This document shows, in pieces, positions 1 to 7,348 of a stretch of DNA of 9,172 nucleotides (positions are counted from its first letter, which is position 1; the number at the start of each line of letters is the position of its first letter). The DNA is from Enterobacteriaceae bacterium (GTDB lineage Bacteria > Pseudomonadota > Gammaproteobacteria > Enterobacterales > Enterobacteriaceae): positions 1 through 9,172 of the forward strand of contig JALAGK010000341.1 in NCBI GenBank assembly GCA_022712475.1, read 5' to 3'. The notes below the pieces were generated by a model. The model saw only the letters and a program-made list of their open reading frames with translations. It ran no database searches and was not told where the DNA came from. The position numbers and the translations under genes are program-made.

Positions 1-264
1 GAATACGGCCTGCGTGAATTCAAATTCTTCCCGGCAGAAGCTAACGGCGGCGTGAAGGCGCTGCAGGCGATTGCCGGTCCGTTCTCTCAGGTGCGTTTTT
101 GCCCGACCGGTGGTATCACTCCAGCCAACTACCGCGATTATCTGGCGCTGAGCAGCGTGCTGTGTATCGGTGGCTCCTGGTTGGTACCGCAGGATGCGCT
201 GGAAGCTGGCGACTACGAGCGTATCACTCGCCTGGCGAGTGAAGCAGTTGAAGGTGCGAAGTAA
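1..264 (+). CDS. eda: KDPG/KHG aldolase (Eda), C-terminal part, cut by the window edge
   Basis: This is the last 87 codons of 2-keto-3-deoxy-6-phosphogluconate aldolase, the cytoplasmic Entner-Doudoroff enzyme that splits KDPG into pyruvate and glyceraldehyde-3-phosphate. The class I aldolase motif F-K-F-F-P-A-E is visible at the left edge; its Lys, residue 8 of the fragment, corresponds to the Schiff-base Lys133 of E. coli Eda. It is followed by the conserved PTGGI phosphate-binding segment and GGSW near the C-terminus. The fragment matches E. coli Eda almost residue for residue and ends at ...EGAK, about one residue short of the K-12 protein. The first ~125 codons and the promoter lie outside the window. 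In E. coli the gene is cotranscribed with edd, which would be upstream. A strong terminator follows the stop codon. Confidence 0.97.
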   Translation, partial: EYGLREFKFFPAEANGGVKALQAIAGPFSQVRFCPTGGITPANYRDYLALSSVLCIGGSWLVPQDALEAGDYERITRLASEAVEGAK

Positions 265-277
265 TTTTCGCCTGTGA

Positions 278-303
278 AAAAGCCCTCTTTTGAGGGCTTT
301 TTT
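278..303. terminator. Bidirectional Rho-independent terminator between eda and purT
   Basis: A perfect 10-bp stem (278-287 with 292-301) encloses a TTTT loop. It is flanked by a T run on the + strand (298-303) and by an A run (277-281) that reads as a T run on the - strand. It lies 14 bases after the eda stop and about 22 bases beyond the purT stop, so it fits both convergent genes. No other terminator is visible in this 60-base gap. Confidence 0.93.
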
Positions 304-324
304 GTGGTGCTTATCCCCGTCTTA

Positions 325-1497
325 TCACCCTTCCACGCGTATCTGTTCGACCGCATTTTTGGCACGTTCAACAGCATCTCCCACACTCGTACCGGTAGCC
401 AGTACTACGCCAAGGCGACGTGTGCCGTCAATTTCCGGTTTGCCAAACAGGCGCAACTGCATGCCGTTGTTACAGGCAACTTCAGGGTTGATAAAACGCA
501 CGTCGCGGCTGGTTAACGCCGGCAGCAGGGCCGCCGAAGCCGCCGGACCGTACTGGCGTACGCCACCCACCGGTAAGCCGAGGAAAGCACGCACGTGCAG
601 GGCAAACTCTGATAAGTCCTGTGAAATCAGCGTGACCATGCCGGTATCGTGCGGGCGCGGTGAGACTTCGCTGAAGATGACATCATCTCCGCAAACAAAC
701 AGCTCCACGCCAAACAGACCATAACCACCCAGTGCTTTCACTATCTTCCCGGCTACGTCCTGGGCGTTAGCAAGTGCTCTCTGGCTCATCTGTTGTGGCT
801 GCAAGGATTCGCGATAGTCGCCGTCTTGCTGTCGGTGACCAATCGGGTCACAAAAGTGCAGGCCGTCAACGGCGTTCCCCGTAAGCAGCGTAATTTCAAA
901 ATCAAAATTCACCACAGATTCAACAATCACACGTCCGGCGCCGGCGCGTCCGCCCTGTTGCGCATAAGTCCACGCATCGGCCAACTGGGTCTCATCGCGA
1001 ATCATGCTCTGGCCTTTACCAGAGGAGCTCATTACCGGTTTGACAATACACGGTAGGCCAACTTTGCGCACGGCTTCGCGAAAGTCCGTCTCGCTGTCGG
1101 CAAAATGGTAACCTGAGGTAGGCAACCCCAACTCCTCAGCGGCAAGGCGACGAATGCCTTCACGGTTCATCGTGAGCTGGGCGGCACGTGCGCAAGGCAC
1201 TACGCACTGGCCCTGGCGCTCCAGTTCAACCAGTGTATTGGTGGCGATGGCTTCAATTTCCGGCACCACGAAGTGCGGTTTTTCCTGAGCAATCAGCGCA
1301 GCAAGTTGTGCGCCGTCCAGCGTATTAATGACGTGGCTGCGGTGTGCAACCTGCATAGCAGGGGCATCGGCGTAACGGTCAACGGCAATCACTTCCAGAC
1401 CAAGGCGTTGGCACTCAATGGCGACTTCTTTTCCCAGCTCTCCAGAACCCAGCAGCATGACGCGCGTGGCAGAAGGGCGCAGTGCGCTTCCCAACAT
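325..1497 (-). CDS. purT: Formate-dependent phosphoribosylglycinamide formyltransferase (PurT)
   Basis: PurT makes formyl-GAR from GAR, formate and ATP. It is the folate-independent route for the third step of de novo purine synthesis in the cytoplasm. The protein is an ATP-grasp enzyme of 390 residues. It has a pre-ATP-grasp nucleotide motif GSGELGKE (about 17-24), an ATP-binding segment [12 protein letters not shown] (about 152-163) and the C-terminal metal/phosphate motif [10 protein letters not shown]. It aligns end to end with E. coli PurT (392 aa). The frame also offers a TTG two codons upstream at 1503, which aligns with the E. coli start. However, the Shine-Dalgarno GAGAGG (1509-1504) touches that TTG and sits 6 bases from the ATG at 1497, so the ATG is preferred. 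A PurR operator lies just upstream, implying purine repression. The gene converges with eda. Confidence 0.96.
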   Translation of the reverse strand: MLGSALRPSATRVMLLGSGELGKEVAIECQRLGLEVIAVDRYADAPAMQVAHRSHVINTLDGAQLAALIAQEKPHFVVPEIEAIATNTLVELERQGQCVVPCARAAQLTMNREGIRRLAAEELGLPTSGYHFADSETDFREAVRKVGLPCIVKPVMSSSGKGQSMIRDETQLADAWTYAQQGGRAGAGRVIVESVVNFDFEITLLTGNAVDGLHFCDPIGHRQQDGDYRESLQPQQMSQRALANAQDVAGKIVKALGGYGLFGVELFVCGDDVIFSEVSPRPHDTGMVTLISQDLSEFALHVRAFLGLPVGGVRQYGPAASAALLPALTSRDVRFINPEVACNNGMQLRLFGKPEIDGTRRLGVVLATGTSVGDAVERAKNAVEQIRVEG

Positions 1498-1537
1498 ATC
1501 CAACCTCTCGTTTTACCCGGTGAAAAAAACCGGCGCA

Positions 1538-1543
1538 GTATAT
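1538..1543 (-). promoter_or_regulatory. Candidate -10 element of the purT promoter
   Basis: On the - strand this reads TATACT, five of six matches to the sigma70 -10 consensus, about 40 bases upstream of the purT ATG. The PurR operator abuts its upstream side, filling the spacer and overlapping RNA polymerase contacts, as expected for repression. No convincing -35 hexamer is seen 16-18 bases further upstream. Confidence 0.5.
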
Positions 1544-1559
1544 ACGAAAACGTTTGCGT
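1544..1559. promoter_or_regulatory. PurR operator controlling purT
   Basis: The 16-base site ACGAAAACGTTTGCGT matches the established PurR consensus ACGCAAACGTTTNCNT at all but one defined position and is close to a perfect palindrome. It lies 47 bases upstream of the purT ATG, next to the candidate -10. E. coli purT is a known PurR regulon member, so repression by PurR with hypoxanthine or guanine is the natural reading. Confidence 0.9.
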
Positions 1560-1577
1560 ATGCAGCCAGAGGGTGAA

Positions 1578-1606
1578 TTGTCTGGTGAGCGGCTTTCTGT
1601 TATGCT
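1578..1606 (+). promoter_or_regulatory. yebG promoter (sigma70 -35 and -10)
   Basis: TTGTCT (1578-1583) and TATGCT (1601-1606) are separated by exactly 17 bases. Each matches the sigma70 consensus at four of six positions. The predicted start of transcription, near 1613, falls inside the LexA box, the usual arrangement for an SOS-repressed promoter. Confidence 0.65.
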
Positions 1607-1622
1607 GTATTAATAAACAGTA
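1603..1622. promoter_or_regulatory. LexA binding site (SOS box) of yebG
   Basis: The core is CTGT-N8-ACAG (1605-1620) with an all-A/T spacer, flanked by TG and TA. It is very close to the consensus TACTGTATATATATACAGTA. It overlaps the yebG -10 and start point and lies 16-35 bases before the ATG. E. coli yebG is an established LexA-repressed gene. Confidence 0.93.
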
Positions 1623-1637
1623 TATTCGGAGCTACAC

Positions 1638-1958
1638 ATGGCGGTAGAAATTAAATACGTAGTCGTTAGGGAAGGTGAGGAAAAAATGTCTTTTGCCAGT
1701 AAAAAGGAAGCCGATGCCTGGGACAAAATGTTGGATCTGGCTGAGGCCATGGGTGAGTGGCTGACCCAGTCGCCGGTAGCCCTTGAGGCGGAGCAGGCAG
1801 AGGCTCTTGCGATGTGGCTTGCGCAGGAGAAAGATGCGCTAAACACCCTGCTCAAGACTGGCCAGTTGCCTAAAGTCGCAGCGCCACGTGCCGTTGACAA
1901 ATTAGAGGAGCCTCAGGCCGAACCTCGTAGCACTAAAAAGCAAAGTAAGGCTGCCTGA
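1638..1958 (+). CDS. yebG: SOS-induced protein YebG
   Basis: This is the small cytoplasmic YebG protein, induced by DNA damage under LexA control in E. coli; its molecular role is not settled. It is 106 residues, about ten longer than K-12 YebG, and the extra length lies in the polar C-terminal tail. The N-terminal part (about 1-75) is the conserved region, starting MAVEIKYVVVREG with an acidic, helix-rich stretch after it. The tail (about 80-106) is rich in Lys, Glu, Pro and Ala and is probably disordered. The start is supported by GGAG (1628-1631) six bases before the ATG. A near-consensus LexA box overlaps its promoter. yebF follows after 72 bases with no terminator between, so read-through of yebF is likely. 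Confidence 0.94.
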   Translation: MAVEIKYVVVREGEEKMSFASKKEADAWDKMLDLAEAMGEWLTQSPVALEAEQAEALAMWLAQEKDALNTLLKTGQLPKVAAPRAVDKLEEPQAEPRSTKKQSKAA

Positions 1959-2000
1959 AAGGCTTGCACTGTACGCGTTTTATACCATGCTTTCTCCGGG

Positions 2001-2015
2001 GTTGTTCCTTACAAC
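2001..2015 (+). repeat. Small inverted repeat just before the yebF ribosome binding site
   Basis: GTTGT (2001-2005) and ACAAC (2011-2015) can form a 5-bp hairpin with a TCCTT loop, ending 5 bases before the yebF Shine-Dalgarno GGAG (2021-2024). No T run follows, so it is not a terminator. It is short enough to be chance. Confidence 0.25.
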
Positions 2016-2030
2016 AATATGGAGAACAGG

Positions 2031-2378
2031 ATGAATAAAACAGGAGTGTTTCTCGGTGCTGCGCTGCTGGCGATAAGTTTTTCCGGGTTAGCGCAAACCG
2101 TCCGTCAGGTGGCATTTACAGGTTGTGAAGGCCTTGACGCGCAGGGTATTGCTGCCAGCGTGAAACGTGATTACCTGCAAAACCGAGTGGTTAACTGGCC
2201 TGAGGATCAAAAACAGCTTGGGCAGTCTAACCCGGTTGCCTGGATTAATATAAACCAGGTGAAAGGTGGGCAGGATGAATGGCAGGTGCCGCTCGTGGTT
2301 CGCGGTAAAAGCGGCGATATTCACTATACCGTACATGTCGACTGCAAGGGCCATAGCGCGGATTACCGCCGTGAATAA
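2031..2378 (+). CDS. yebF: Exported protein YebF
   Basis: YebF is a small Sec-exported protein that in E. coli passes through the periplasm and appears in the medium, reportedly with help from outer-membrane porins. It is related to the colicin M immunity protein Cmi. Residues 1-21 form a signal peptide (basic start, hydrophobic core, cleavage probably after GLA), leaving a mature part of about 94 residues. The only two cysteines, Cys32 and Cys105, sit in the conserved CEGLDA and VDCK segments and match the family disulfide. ATG 2031 is chosen over the in-frame ATG at 2019 because GGAG (2021-2024) lies six bases before it; this gives 115 residues against 118 in K-12. It follows yebG without a terminator and is closed by a strong one. 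Confidence 0.93.
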   Translation: MNKTGVFLGAALLAISFSGLAQTVRQVAFTGCEGLDAQGIAASVKRDYLQNRVVNWPEDQKQLGQSNPVAWININQVKGGQDEWQVPLVVRGKSGDIHYTVHVDCKGHSADYRRE

Positions 2379-2397
2379 ATGCTGGGTTTCTGTTATT

Positions 2398-2430
2398 ACG
2401 GCGTCGCTTCTGCGGCGCCGTTTTGTTTTA
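2398..2430 (+). terminator. Rho-independent terminator after yebF
   Basis: A 10-bp GC-rich stem containing one G-T pair (2398-2407 with 2412-2421) closes a TTCT loop and is followed by a T-rich tract, TTTTGTTTTATTT. It begins 20 bases after the yebF stop. It would end the yebG-yebF transcript and separates it from yebE. Confidence 0.9.
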
Positions 2431-2506
2431 TTTGCTTTTCTCTACGCTTCCTGACACTGCGTTGCTTACTCTGCGAGCAGGTATCTGTGATGAGTCGGAG
2501 ATATAA

Positions 2507-3172
2507 ATGGCAAACTGGTTGGGTCAACTACAATCGCTGCTGGGACAATCCAGCACACAGCAACAGGGAAATAAGCAGGAACAGGGATTAAGCAAGCTGT
2601 TGGTACCAGGAGCGCTTGGAGGCCTTGCGGGGCTGCTGGTGGCGAATAAGTCCTCACGCAAGTTGCTGACCAAATACGGCGGCAACGCGCTGCTCATTGG
2701 CGGCGGGGCGCTGGCAGGTTCTCTACTGTGGAATAAATACAAGGATAAGATTCGCCAGAACCACCAGGCGGAGCCTGACTGGGGCACACAAACCTCGCCC
2801 CTGGATGTACGTACCGAACGTTTGATTCTGGCGCTGGTATTTGCGGCCAAAAGTGATGGCCATATCGATGATAAAGAGCGCGCTGCCATTGAGCAGCAGT
2901 TGCGCGAAGCGGGTGTGGAGCAGCAAGGGCGCGTACTGGTGCAGCAAGCAATTGAACAGCCGCTGGACCCGCAGCGCCTGGCGCAAGGCGTGCGAAATGA
3001 GGAAGAAGCGCTGGAGCTGTATTTCCTCAGTTGCGCGGTTATCGATATCGATCACTTTATGGAGAGAAGCTACCTCAATGCGCTTGGTGATGCGCTCAAG
3101 ATCCCGCCCGACGTGCGTGAAGGCATCGAGCAGGATATCGCGCAGCAAAAGCGCGAACTTCCCCCAGGCTAA
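2507..3172 (+). CDS. yebE: DUF533 inner-membrane protein YebE
   Basis: This is a 221-residue member of the YebE/DUF533 family, aligning along its length with E. coli YebE (219 aa). Its biochemical function is unknown; in E. coli it is reported as a member of the Cpx envelope-stress regulon. Two glycine-rich hydrophobic stretches (about 32-47 and 60-75) look like a membrane hairpin. A soluble helical domain follows (about 97-221). Its [11 protein letters not shown] motif (114-124) recalls the acidic metal-binding motif of TerB-like folds. Residues 15-30 form a low-complexity Gln/Ser/Gly linker. The start has GGAG (2497-2500) six bases ahead. The preceding terminator implies a separate promoter in 2431-2506, but I see no convincing sigma70 pair and no clear CpxR box there. 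Confidence 0.93.
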   Translation: MANWLGQLQSLLGQSSTQQQGNKQEQGLSKLLVPGALGGLAGLLVANKSSRKLLTKYGGNALLIGGGALAGSLLWNKYKDKIRQNHQAEPDWGTQTSPLDVRTERLILALVFAAKSDGHIDDKERAAIEQQLREAGVEQQGRVLVQQAIEQPLDPQRLAQGVRNEEEALELYFLSCAVIDIDHFMERSYLNALGDALKIPPDVREGIEQDIAQQKRELPPG

Positions 3173-3304
3173 CCTCCTGATTAACCTGTCCGGCGGCCTT
3201 CAGGGTTGCCGGATGTGGCATAACCTGACAGGCTGCGCTTGCAAGTCTCGCCCGTTTTGCACACCCTTAAAGGTGTGTGACAGACGAGAACAGAAGAAGA
3301 CGCT
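3173..3304 (+). other. yebE-ptrB intergenic region with two inverted repeats
   Basis: This 132-base gap holds two inverted repeats. TCCGGC (3189-3194) pairs with GCCGGA (3208-3213) without a following T run, so it could be a weak or Rho-assisted end for yebE. CACACC (3260-3265) pairs with GGTGTG (3272-3277) over a CTTAAA centre; it is a compact palindrome about 28 bases before the ptrB ATG and could be an operator or a leader hairpin. I see no sigma70 promoter with good spacing. Confidence 0.35.
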
Positions 3305-5362
3305 ATGCCTCCAAAAGCAAAGAAAGTGCCGCATTCACTGACAATTCATGGTGATACGCGCATTGATAATTATTACTGGCTGCGGGATGACGATCGTTCG
3401 TCTGCGGATGTGCTCGACTATCTGCATCAGGAAAATGATTATGGCCACCAGGTCATGGCCTCTCAGCAGGCGCTACAGGAGCGGTTGCTTAAAGAGATGG
3501 TTGACCGTATTGCCCCGCGCGATGTTTCTGCCCCCTGGGTAAAAAATGGCTGGCGCTACCGCTACTATTTTGACGAAGGCTGTGAATACGCCATCTGGCA
3601 ACGTCAGCCCGCTTCTGGTGGCGAAAGTGACGCCTGGGACAGACTTCTCGACTGTAATAAACGCGCTGCGCACAGTGAGTTTTATACGCTCGGTGGTCTC
3701 TCGGTCACGCCGGATAACACCATCATGGCGGTGGCCGAAGACTTTTTGTCGCGCCGTCAGTACGGCATCCGCTTTCGTCATCTGGCCTCAGGCAACTGGT
3801 ATCCTGAGCTTCTGGAAAATGTATCACCGGATTTTGTCTGGGCGAATGATTCCTCAACGCTTTACTACGTACGTAAGCATCCAGCCACGCTGCTTCCTTA
3901 CCAGGTGTGGCGGCACACGGTGGGCAGTTCGTCGCGTGATGATGAACTGGTGTATGAAGAAAAAGATGACACCTTTTACGTCAGCGTTCATAAAACCTCC
4001 TCGCGTCACTTCATTATCATTGCGCTCAACAGCGCCACCAGCAGTGAAATGCTGCTACTGGATGCGGAGCTTCCAGACGCTGTACCGCAGTGCTTCATTC
4101 CCCGTCAGCGCGACCGGGAGTACAGCCTCGATCACTATCAGCATCACTTCTGGGTGCGTTCTAATCACGAAGGCAAAAACTTTGGTCTGTATCGCACGAA
4201 AGTACGTGATTTGCAGCGCTGGGAAACGGTGATCCCAACGCGCGAGCGTGTGATGCTCGAAGGCTACGCCCTTTTTACTGACTGGCTGGTGGTGGAGGAG
4301 CGTGAGCGTGGTTTAAGTAGCTTACGCCAGATTAACCGCAATACAGGCGAAGAAAGTGGGATAGCGTTTGACGATCCGGCCTATGTCACCTGGATTGCCA
4401 ATAACCCGGAGCCGGAGACGGCCTGGTTGCGCTACGGCTATTCATCAATGACAACCCCGGACACGCTATTTGAGCTGAATATGGATACTGGCGAGCGGCG
4501 CACGCTCAAGCAAACTGCCGTTGCCGGGTTTGATGGCGATAACTACCGTAGTGAGCACCTGTGGATACGCGCGCGTGATGGTGTTGAGGTGCCGGTGTCG
4601 CTGGTGTATCACAAACAGCATTTCCAGCGTGGGAAAAATCCTCTGTTAGTTTACGGCTATGGCTCCTACGGCAGCAGTATTGATGCGGATTTCAGCACCA
4701 GTCGTCTGAGTTTGCTCGACCGCGGTTTTGTTTACGCTATTGCTCACGTGCGTGGCGGCGGCGAGCTGGGACAGCGCTGGTACGAAGACGGCAAGTTCCT
4801 GAAGAAAATGAATACCTTTCATGATTACCTCGACGTTTGTGATGCCCTGTTGGCTCAGGGATACGGCGCACCGGATCAGCTTTACGCCATGGGTGGCAGT
4901 GCAGGTGGTATGTTGATGGGAGTGGCAATAAACCAGCGTCCGGAGCTGTTCCACGGCGTAGTGGCTCAGGTGCCGTTTGTTGATGTGATCACGACCATGC
5001 TTGATGAGTCCATTCCGCTGACGACCGGTGAGTTTGAGGAGTGGGGTAATCCGCAGGATGAAACCTACTATTGGTATATGAAGTCTTACAGCCCATATGA
5101 CCAGCTGGAGGAGAAAGCCTATCCGCACATGCTGGTCACCACAGGTCTGCATGACTCGCAGGTACAATACTGGGAACCGGCAAAATGGGTGGCAAAGCTG
5201 CGGGAAATGAAGCGTGATCAAACGCTGCTGTTGCTGTGTACGGATATGGATTCCGGTCATGGCGGAAAATCCGGGCGCTTTAAATCCTGGGAAGGGGTTG
5301 CGCTGGAATATGCGTTTCTCATCGCACTGGCGCAGGGCACGCTACCTGGACAGATGCTTTAA
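3305..5362 (+). CDS. ptrB: Oligopeptidase B (protease II, PtrB)
   Basis: PtrB is a cytoplasmic serine peptidase of the prolyl oligopeptidase family (S9A). It cuts short peptides after Lys or Arg, especially at dibasic sites. The protein has 685 residues (686 in E. coli). An N-terminal seven-bladed propeller (roughly 70-400) gates access to a C-terminal alpha/beta-hydrolase domain (roughly 410-685). The catalytic triad is complete and at the same numbers as in E. coli: Ser532 in GGSAGG, Asp617 in LHDSQV and His652 in SGHGGKSG. The start [16 protein letters not shown] aligns with the E. coli N-terminus. The ribosome binding site is only purine-rich (AGAAGAAG near 3292-3299). The gene converges with exoX, leaving three bases between stops and no visible terminator. 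Confidence 0.97.
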   Translation: MPPKAKKVPHSLTIHGDTRIDNYYWLRDDDRSSADVLDYLHQENDYGHQVMASQQALQERLLKEMVDRIAPRDVSAPWVKNGWRYRYYFDEGCEYAIWQRQPASGGESDAWDRLLDCNKRAAHSEFYTLGGLSVTPDNTIMAVAEDFLSRRQYGIRFRHLASGNWYPELLENVSPDFVWANDSSTLYYVRKHPATLLPYQVWRHTVGSSSRDDELVYEEKDDTFYVSVHKTSSRHFIIIALNSATSSEMLLLDAELPDAVPQCFIPRQRDREYSLDHYQHHFWVRSNHEGKNFGLYRTKVRDLQRWETVIPTRERVMLEGYALFTDWLVVEERERGLSSLRQINRNTGEESGIAFDDPAYVTWIANNPEPETAWLRYGYSSMTTPDTLFELNMDTGERRTLKQTAVAGFDGDNYRSEHLWIRARDGVEVPVSLVYHKQHFQRGKNPLLVYGYGSYGSSIDADFSTSRLSLLDRGFVYAIAHVRGGGELGQRWYEDGKFLKKMNTFHDYLDVCDALLAQGYGAPDQLYAMGGSAGGMLMGVAINQRPELFHGVVAQVPFVDVITTMLDESIPLTTGEFEEWGNPQDETYYWYMKSYSPYDQLEEKAYPHMLVTTGLHDSQVQYWEPAKWVAKLREMKRDQTLLLLCTDMDSGHGGKSGRFKSWEGVALEYAFLIALAQGTLPGQML

Positions 5363-5365
5363 CGT

Positions 5366-6028
5366 TCAGCAGCCATCCAGCCAGTGGCGCAGCGTCAGGC
5401 GCAGCTCCGGCGACATCTCTTTGAGATTGTTAGACATCCAGCGCAGATAGCCCGGATCGCGCCGGGCGATATCTTCAAAAGACTCACCGCGGTATTTGCC
5501 AAACTGTAGCGTTTGTAACAGCGTTGGACGCCCGGTAACGGTTACCATCTGTTCCGGACTCCAGCCAGACTCCTGCATAATGCGTAACAGCAGCGCCGCA
5601 GTAATATAGCAGTCAAACAGCGCGCGGTGGTGATGCAACCCGTCGGGCGTGTCAATGTGTAGCTTGAGGGACTTATACAACCCCATGTTGCTGTACTTGA
5701 TACCCGGCCACAGGTGGCGCGCCAGGCGCATGGTGCAAATCCATTCTCCCTGCATATCAGGCAGTACCCGGCTATCGAAACTGGCGTTGTGAGCCACATA
5801 CCAGCGGCTGCCAAGGTAGCGTGGGACAACCTCTTCAATCCAGGGTTTATCGGCCACCATTGTTTCTGTAATACCGTGAATAGCCATCGCCTGTGGGCTG
5901 ATGGGGCGGTCCGGACGTACCAGGTCACTCATGGGATTGGTTATCTGCCCGTCAATGATATCAACGGAGGCAATCTCGACGATTCCGCCCTGCAGGCCGC
6001 AGGTTTCAGTATCGATAATTCGCAGCAT
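5366..6028 (-). CDS. exoX: Exodeoxyribonuclease X (ExoX)
   Basis: ExoX is a distributive 3'-5' DNA exonuclease of the DnaQ superfamily, active on single- and double-stranded DNA. In E. coli it is one of the redundant exonucleases of methyl-directed mismatch repair. All DEDDh catalytic residues are visible: Asp6 and Glu8 in DTETCG, Asp85 in AHNASFD, and His134 and Asp139 in HHHRALFD. A C-terminal module (about 172-215, FGKYRGESFED...DPGYLRWM) is typical of ExoX and related proteins. The ATG at 6028 gives 220 residues, the same length as E. coli, and has GGAT seven bases ahead. The frame extends 13 codons further upstream, but MLRIIDTETC matches the E. coli start. It is third in a leftward holE-yobB-exoX row, 82 bases after yobB. 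Confidence 0.95.
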   Translation of the reverse strand: MLRIIDTETCGLQGGIVEIASVDIIDGQITNPMSDLVRPDRPISPQAMAIHGITETMVADKPWIEEVVPRYLGSRWYVAHNASFDSRVLPDMQGEWICTMRLARHLWPGIKYSNMGLYKSLKLHIDTPDGLHHHRALFDCYITAALLLRIMQESGWSPEQMVTVTGRPTLLQTLQFGKYRGESFEDIARRDPGYLRWMSNNLKEMSPELRLTLRHWLDGC

Positions 6029-6110
6029 TCTGTTATCCAAAAGAGGTGTGCCGGTCGGCGGAAACATGGCCTGTTATGATAGCGCTAATTCACGGCATTT
6101 GCTTTGTGGA

Positions 6111-6848
6111 TTAACGCACCGGAATGACTTCACCCTGCCATCCTGTGGGACTGCGTCGTCCAATAACCAGCAACTCTCCGGCTTCAGCACGAATAATCAA
6201 TTGCCCACGTTCATCCCAGCAGGCGCTGTGGCCGGTGCTGTGCCAACGCCCTGAGTTGCAGGTCTGGTTGGCCATCAGGACCGCAATATTGTATTTATGG
6301 GCCCACCGTTGCAGATACATAGAATCATGTTGCCAGCGTGAGACCGGCGTGTGACGTCCGGTGATATACAGATTTGCGCCAAGCCCAGCTGCACTGCGCG
6401 GCAAGGCTTCGTCTTCGCTGCTTGTGTTAACGCCGAGTGCGAAATAGCGCCCCATTTTGCCGTGAATCGGCGTAGCCGGACAGGGAGTAAACCAGTCACT
6501 TTTCTCAACTGCCGGTTTACGGCTCGACTGGCGAGAGCCATCGGGCATAAAAATAACGGCTCTGGCGTTATTGGCGTTATTGTCAAAATGGGGAAGGCCA
6601 GCGACGACAGTCATACCAAACTGGCGTGCGGCGTCACTCAATGGGTCAAGTTCAGCGGAATGTAACGTCATGGCGAATTGCGTTGCATCGGCATCGTTAT
6701 CACTGCATAACGAGAACTCAGGGAAGATAAGCAGATTTACGTTTTCACGCGAGGCGTGTTCAATAAAGCAGAGGTGGTGTTCAATGTTGGCTTCGAGGCC
6801 ACCCTGGCGCACAGCGTATTGCGCGGCGGCAATGCTCCAAAGAGACAT
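6111..6848 (-). CDS. yobB: Nitrilase-superfamily (C-N hydrolase fold) protein YobB, catalytic Cys apparently replaced
   Basis: This 245-residue protein has the carbon-nitrogen hydrolase fold, whose members hydrolyse amides or nitriles with a Glu-Lys-Cys triad. The general-base Glu is present (Glu44 in IFPEFS) and a candidate Lys is Lys111 (SRKPAV). The segment that should read G-[IV]-C instead reads GVN-TSSED (139-146), so Asn141 stands where the nucleophile is expected; the later GANLYITG strand fixes that alignment. Other cysteines lie elsewhere. It may therefore be inactive or have a non-enzymatic role. ATG 6848 is chosen because AAGGA lies seven bases before it; MSLWSIAAAQY is a typical family N-terminus. 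I recall K-12 YobB as shorter, about 218 aa. No pathway or substrate can be assigned from its neighbours holE and exoX. Confidence 0.85.
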   Translation of the reverse strand: MSLWSIAAAQYAVRQGGLEANIEHHLCFIEHASRENVNLLIFPEFSLCSDNDADATQFAMTLHSAELDPLSDAARQFGMTVVAGLPHFDNNANNARAVIFMPDGSRQSSRKPAVEKSDWFTPCPATPIHGKMGRYFALGVNTSSEDEALPRSAAGLGANLYITGRHTPVSRWQHDSMYLQRWAHKYNIAVLMANQTCNSGRWHSTGHSACWDERGQLIIRAEAGELLVIGRRSPTGWQGEVIPVR

Positions 6849-6966
6849 AACGACATCCTTATTTTTCTGCCACAACGTCTTTTAGAGACACTACGACAGC
6901 TCCGTTGAATATTCCTACAGGAAAATCTTAGCAGGGTATGTGTCAGGATGTGTAATGTTAATTCAA

Positions 6967-7197
6967 TTATTTTGCTTTGGGCTCCCAGGGAAGGCGGGAA
7001 AGGTTCACTGAAGCGAGTCTGTGAGTGGTTAATCGTTCTCTGAACCAGCTACGCAGCATTTCCGGTTGCTCTCTCTCAACCGCCTCGGCAATCACAGGCA
7101 TGTTGTAACGCTCTTTAAACGCGACGCTGGCAGCGGCAAGATCAACGTTAATTTTATCCATCTCTTCCTGTGGAAGCTGGGCCAGGTTGTGTTTCAT
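6967..7197 (-). CDS. holE: DNA polymerase III theta subunit (HolE)
   Basis: HolE is the small theta subunit of the DNA polymerase III core. It binds and modestly stabilises the epsilon proofreading exonuclease (DnaQ) in the alpha-epsilon-theta complex. The protein is 76 residues, the same as E. coli, with the family-typical block [22 protein letters not shown] and the C-terminal [10 protein letters not shown]. There are two in-frame ATGs, at 7203 and 7197. GGAG (7207-7204) touches the first and lies six bases before the second, so 7197 is the start; this also aligns exactly with the E. coli N-terminus. yobB follows 118 bases downstream on the same strand with no strong terminator between. The gene is divergent from yobA. 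Confidence 0.95.
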   Translation of the reverse strand: MKHNLAQLPQEEMDKINVDLAAASVAFKERYNMPVIAEAVEREQPEMLRSWFRERLTTHRLASVNLSRLPWEPKAK

Positions 7198-7348
7198 ATT
7201 CATCTCCGTATTACGACAGGCACGACGTTACTGCGCACGACACAGATTGACAAGTGTTTCTGCTCCGTGGCGATGCGTTACTCTGGATCTGGTTGGGCTC
7301 GGGAGGTTATCCTCTGGACTCATTTTATAATGAAAGGGAATGATCATC
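7198..7348. promoter_or_regulatory. Divergent holE/yobA control region
   Basis: This 151-base region must carry promoters for both holE (-) and the yobA operon (+). On the + strand TTGACA (7247-7252) is a perfect -35 hexamer, but nothing resembling a -10 lies 16-18 bases later. TATAAT (7326-7331) is a perfect -10, but its start point would fall in the yobA Shine-Dalgarno. On the - strand TTGTCA (7252-7247) followed 17 bases later by TAACGT is a weak candidate for holE. Three ACGAC repeats occur at 7213-7217, 7222-7226 and 7237-7241. No assignment is firm. Confidence 0.4.

Noticed and set aside
2019..2030. An earlier yebF start at ATG 2019
   Set aside because: The Shine-Dalgarno GGAG lies downstream of that ATG, at 2021-2024, and points to ATG 2031, which also gives a normal signal peptide.
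3546..4232. A 228-codon + strand frame overlapping ptrB in another frame
   Set aside because: ptrB is intact and aligns continuously through this stretch; the alternative protein is rich in Arg, Ser and Thr with no family resemblance, typical of a shadow frame.
4646..5260. A 204-codon open frame on the - strand inside ptrB
   Set aside because: It lies wholly antisense to a well-conserved catalytic domain, has no ribosome site or recognisable domain, and is explained by codon bias of the real gene.
6029..6067. A 13-residue N-terminal extension of ExoX
   Set aside because: It has no ribosome site, and the catalytic DTETCG motif sits at the family-typical position only with the start at 6028.
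7326..7331. A perfect TATAAT just before yobA as its promoter -10
   Set aside because: The start point would fall at about 7338, inside the Shine-Dalgarno of yobA, and there is no -35 at the right distance; it is more likely an A/T-rich chance match.
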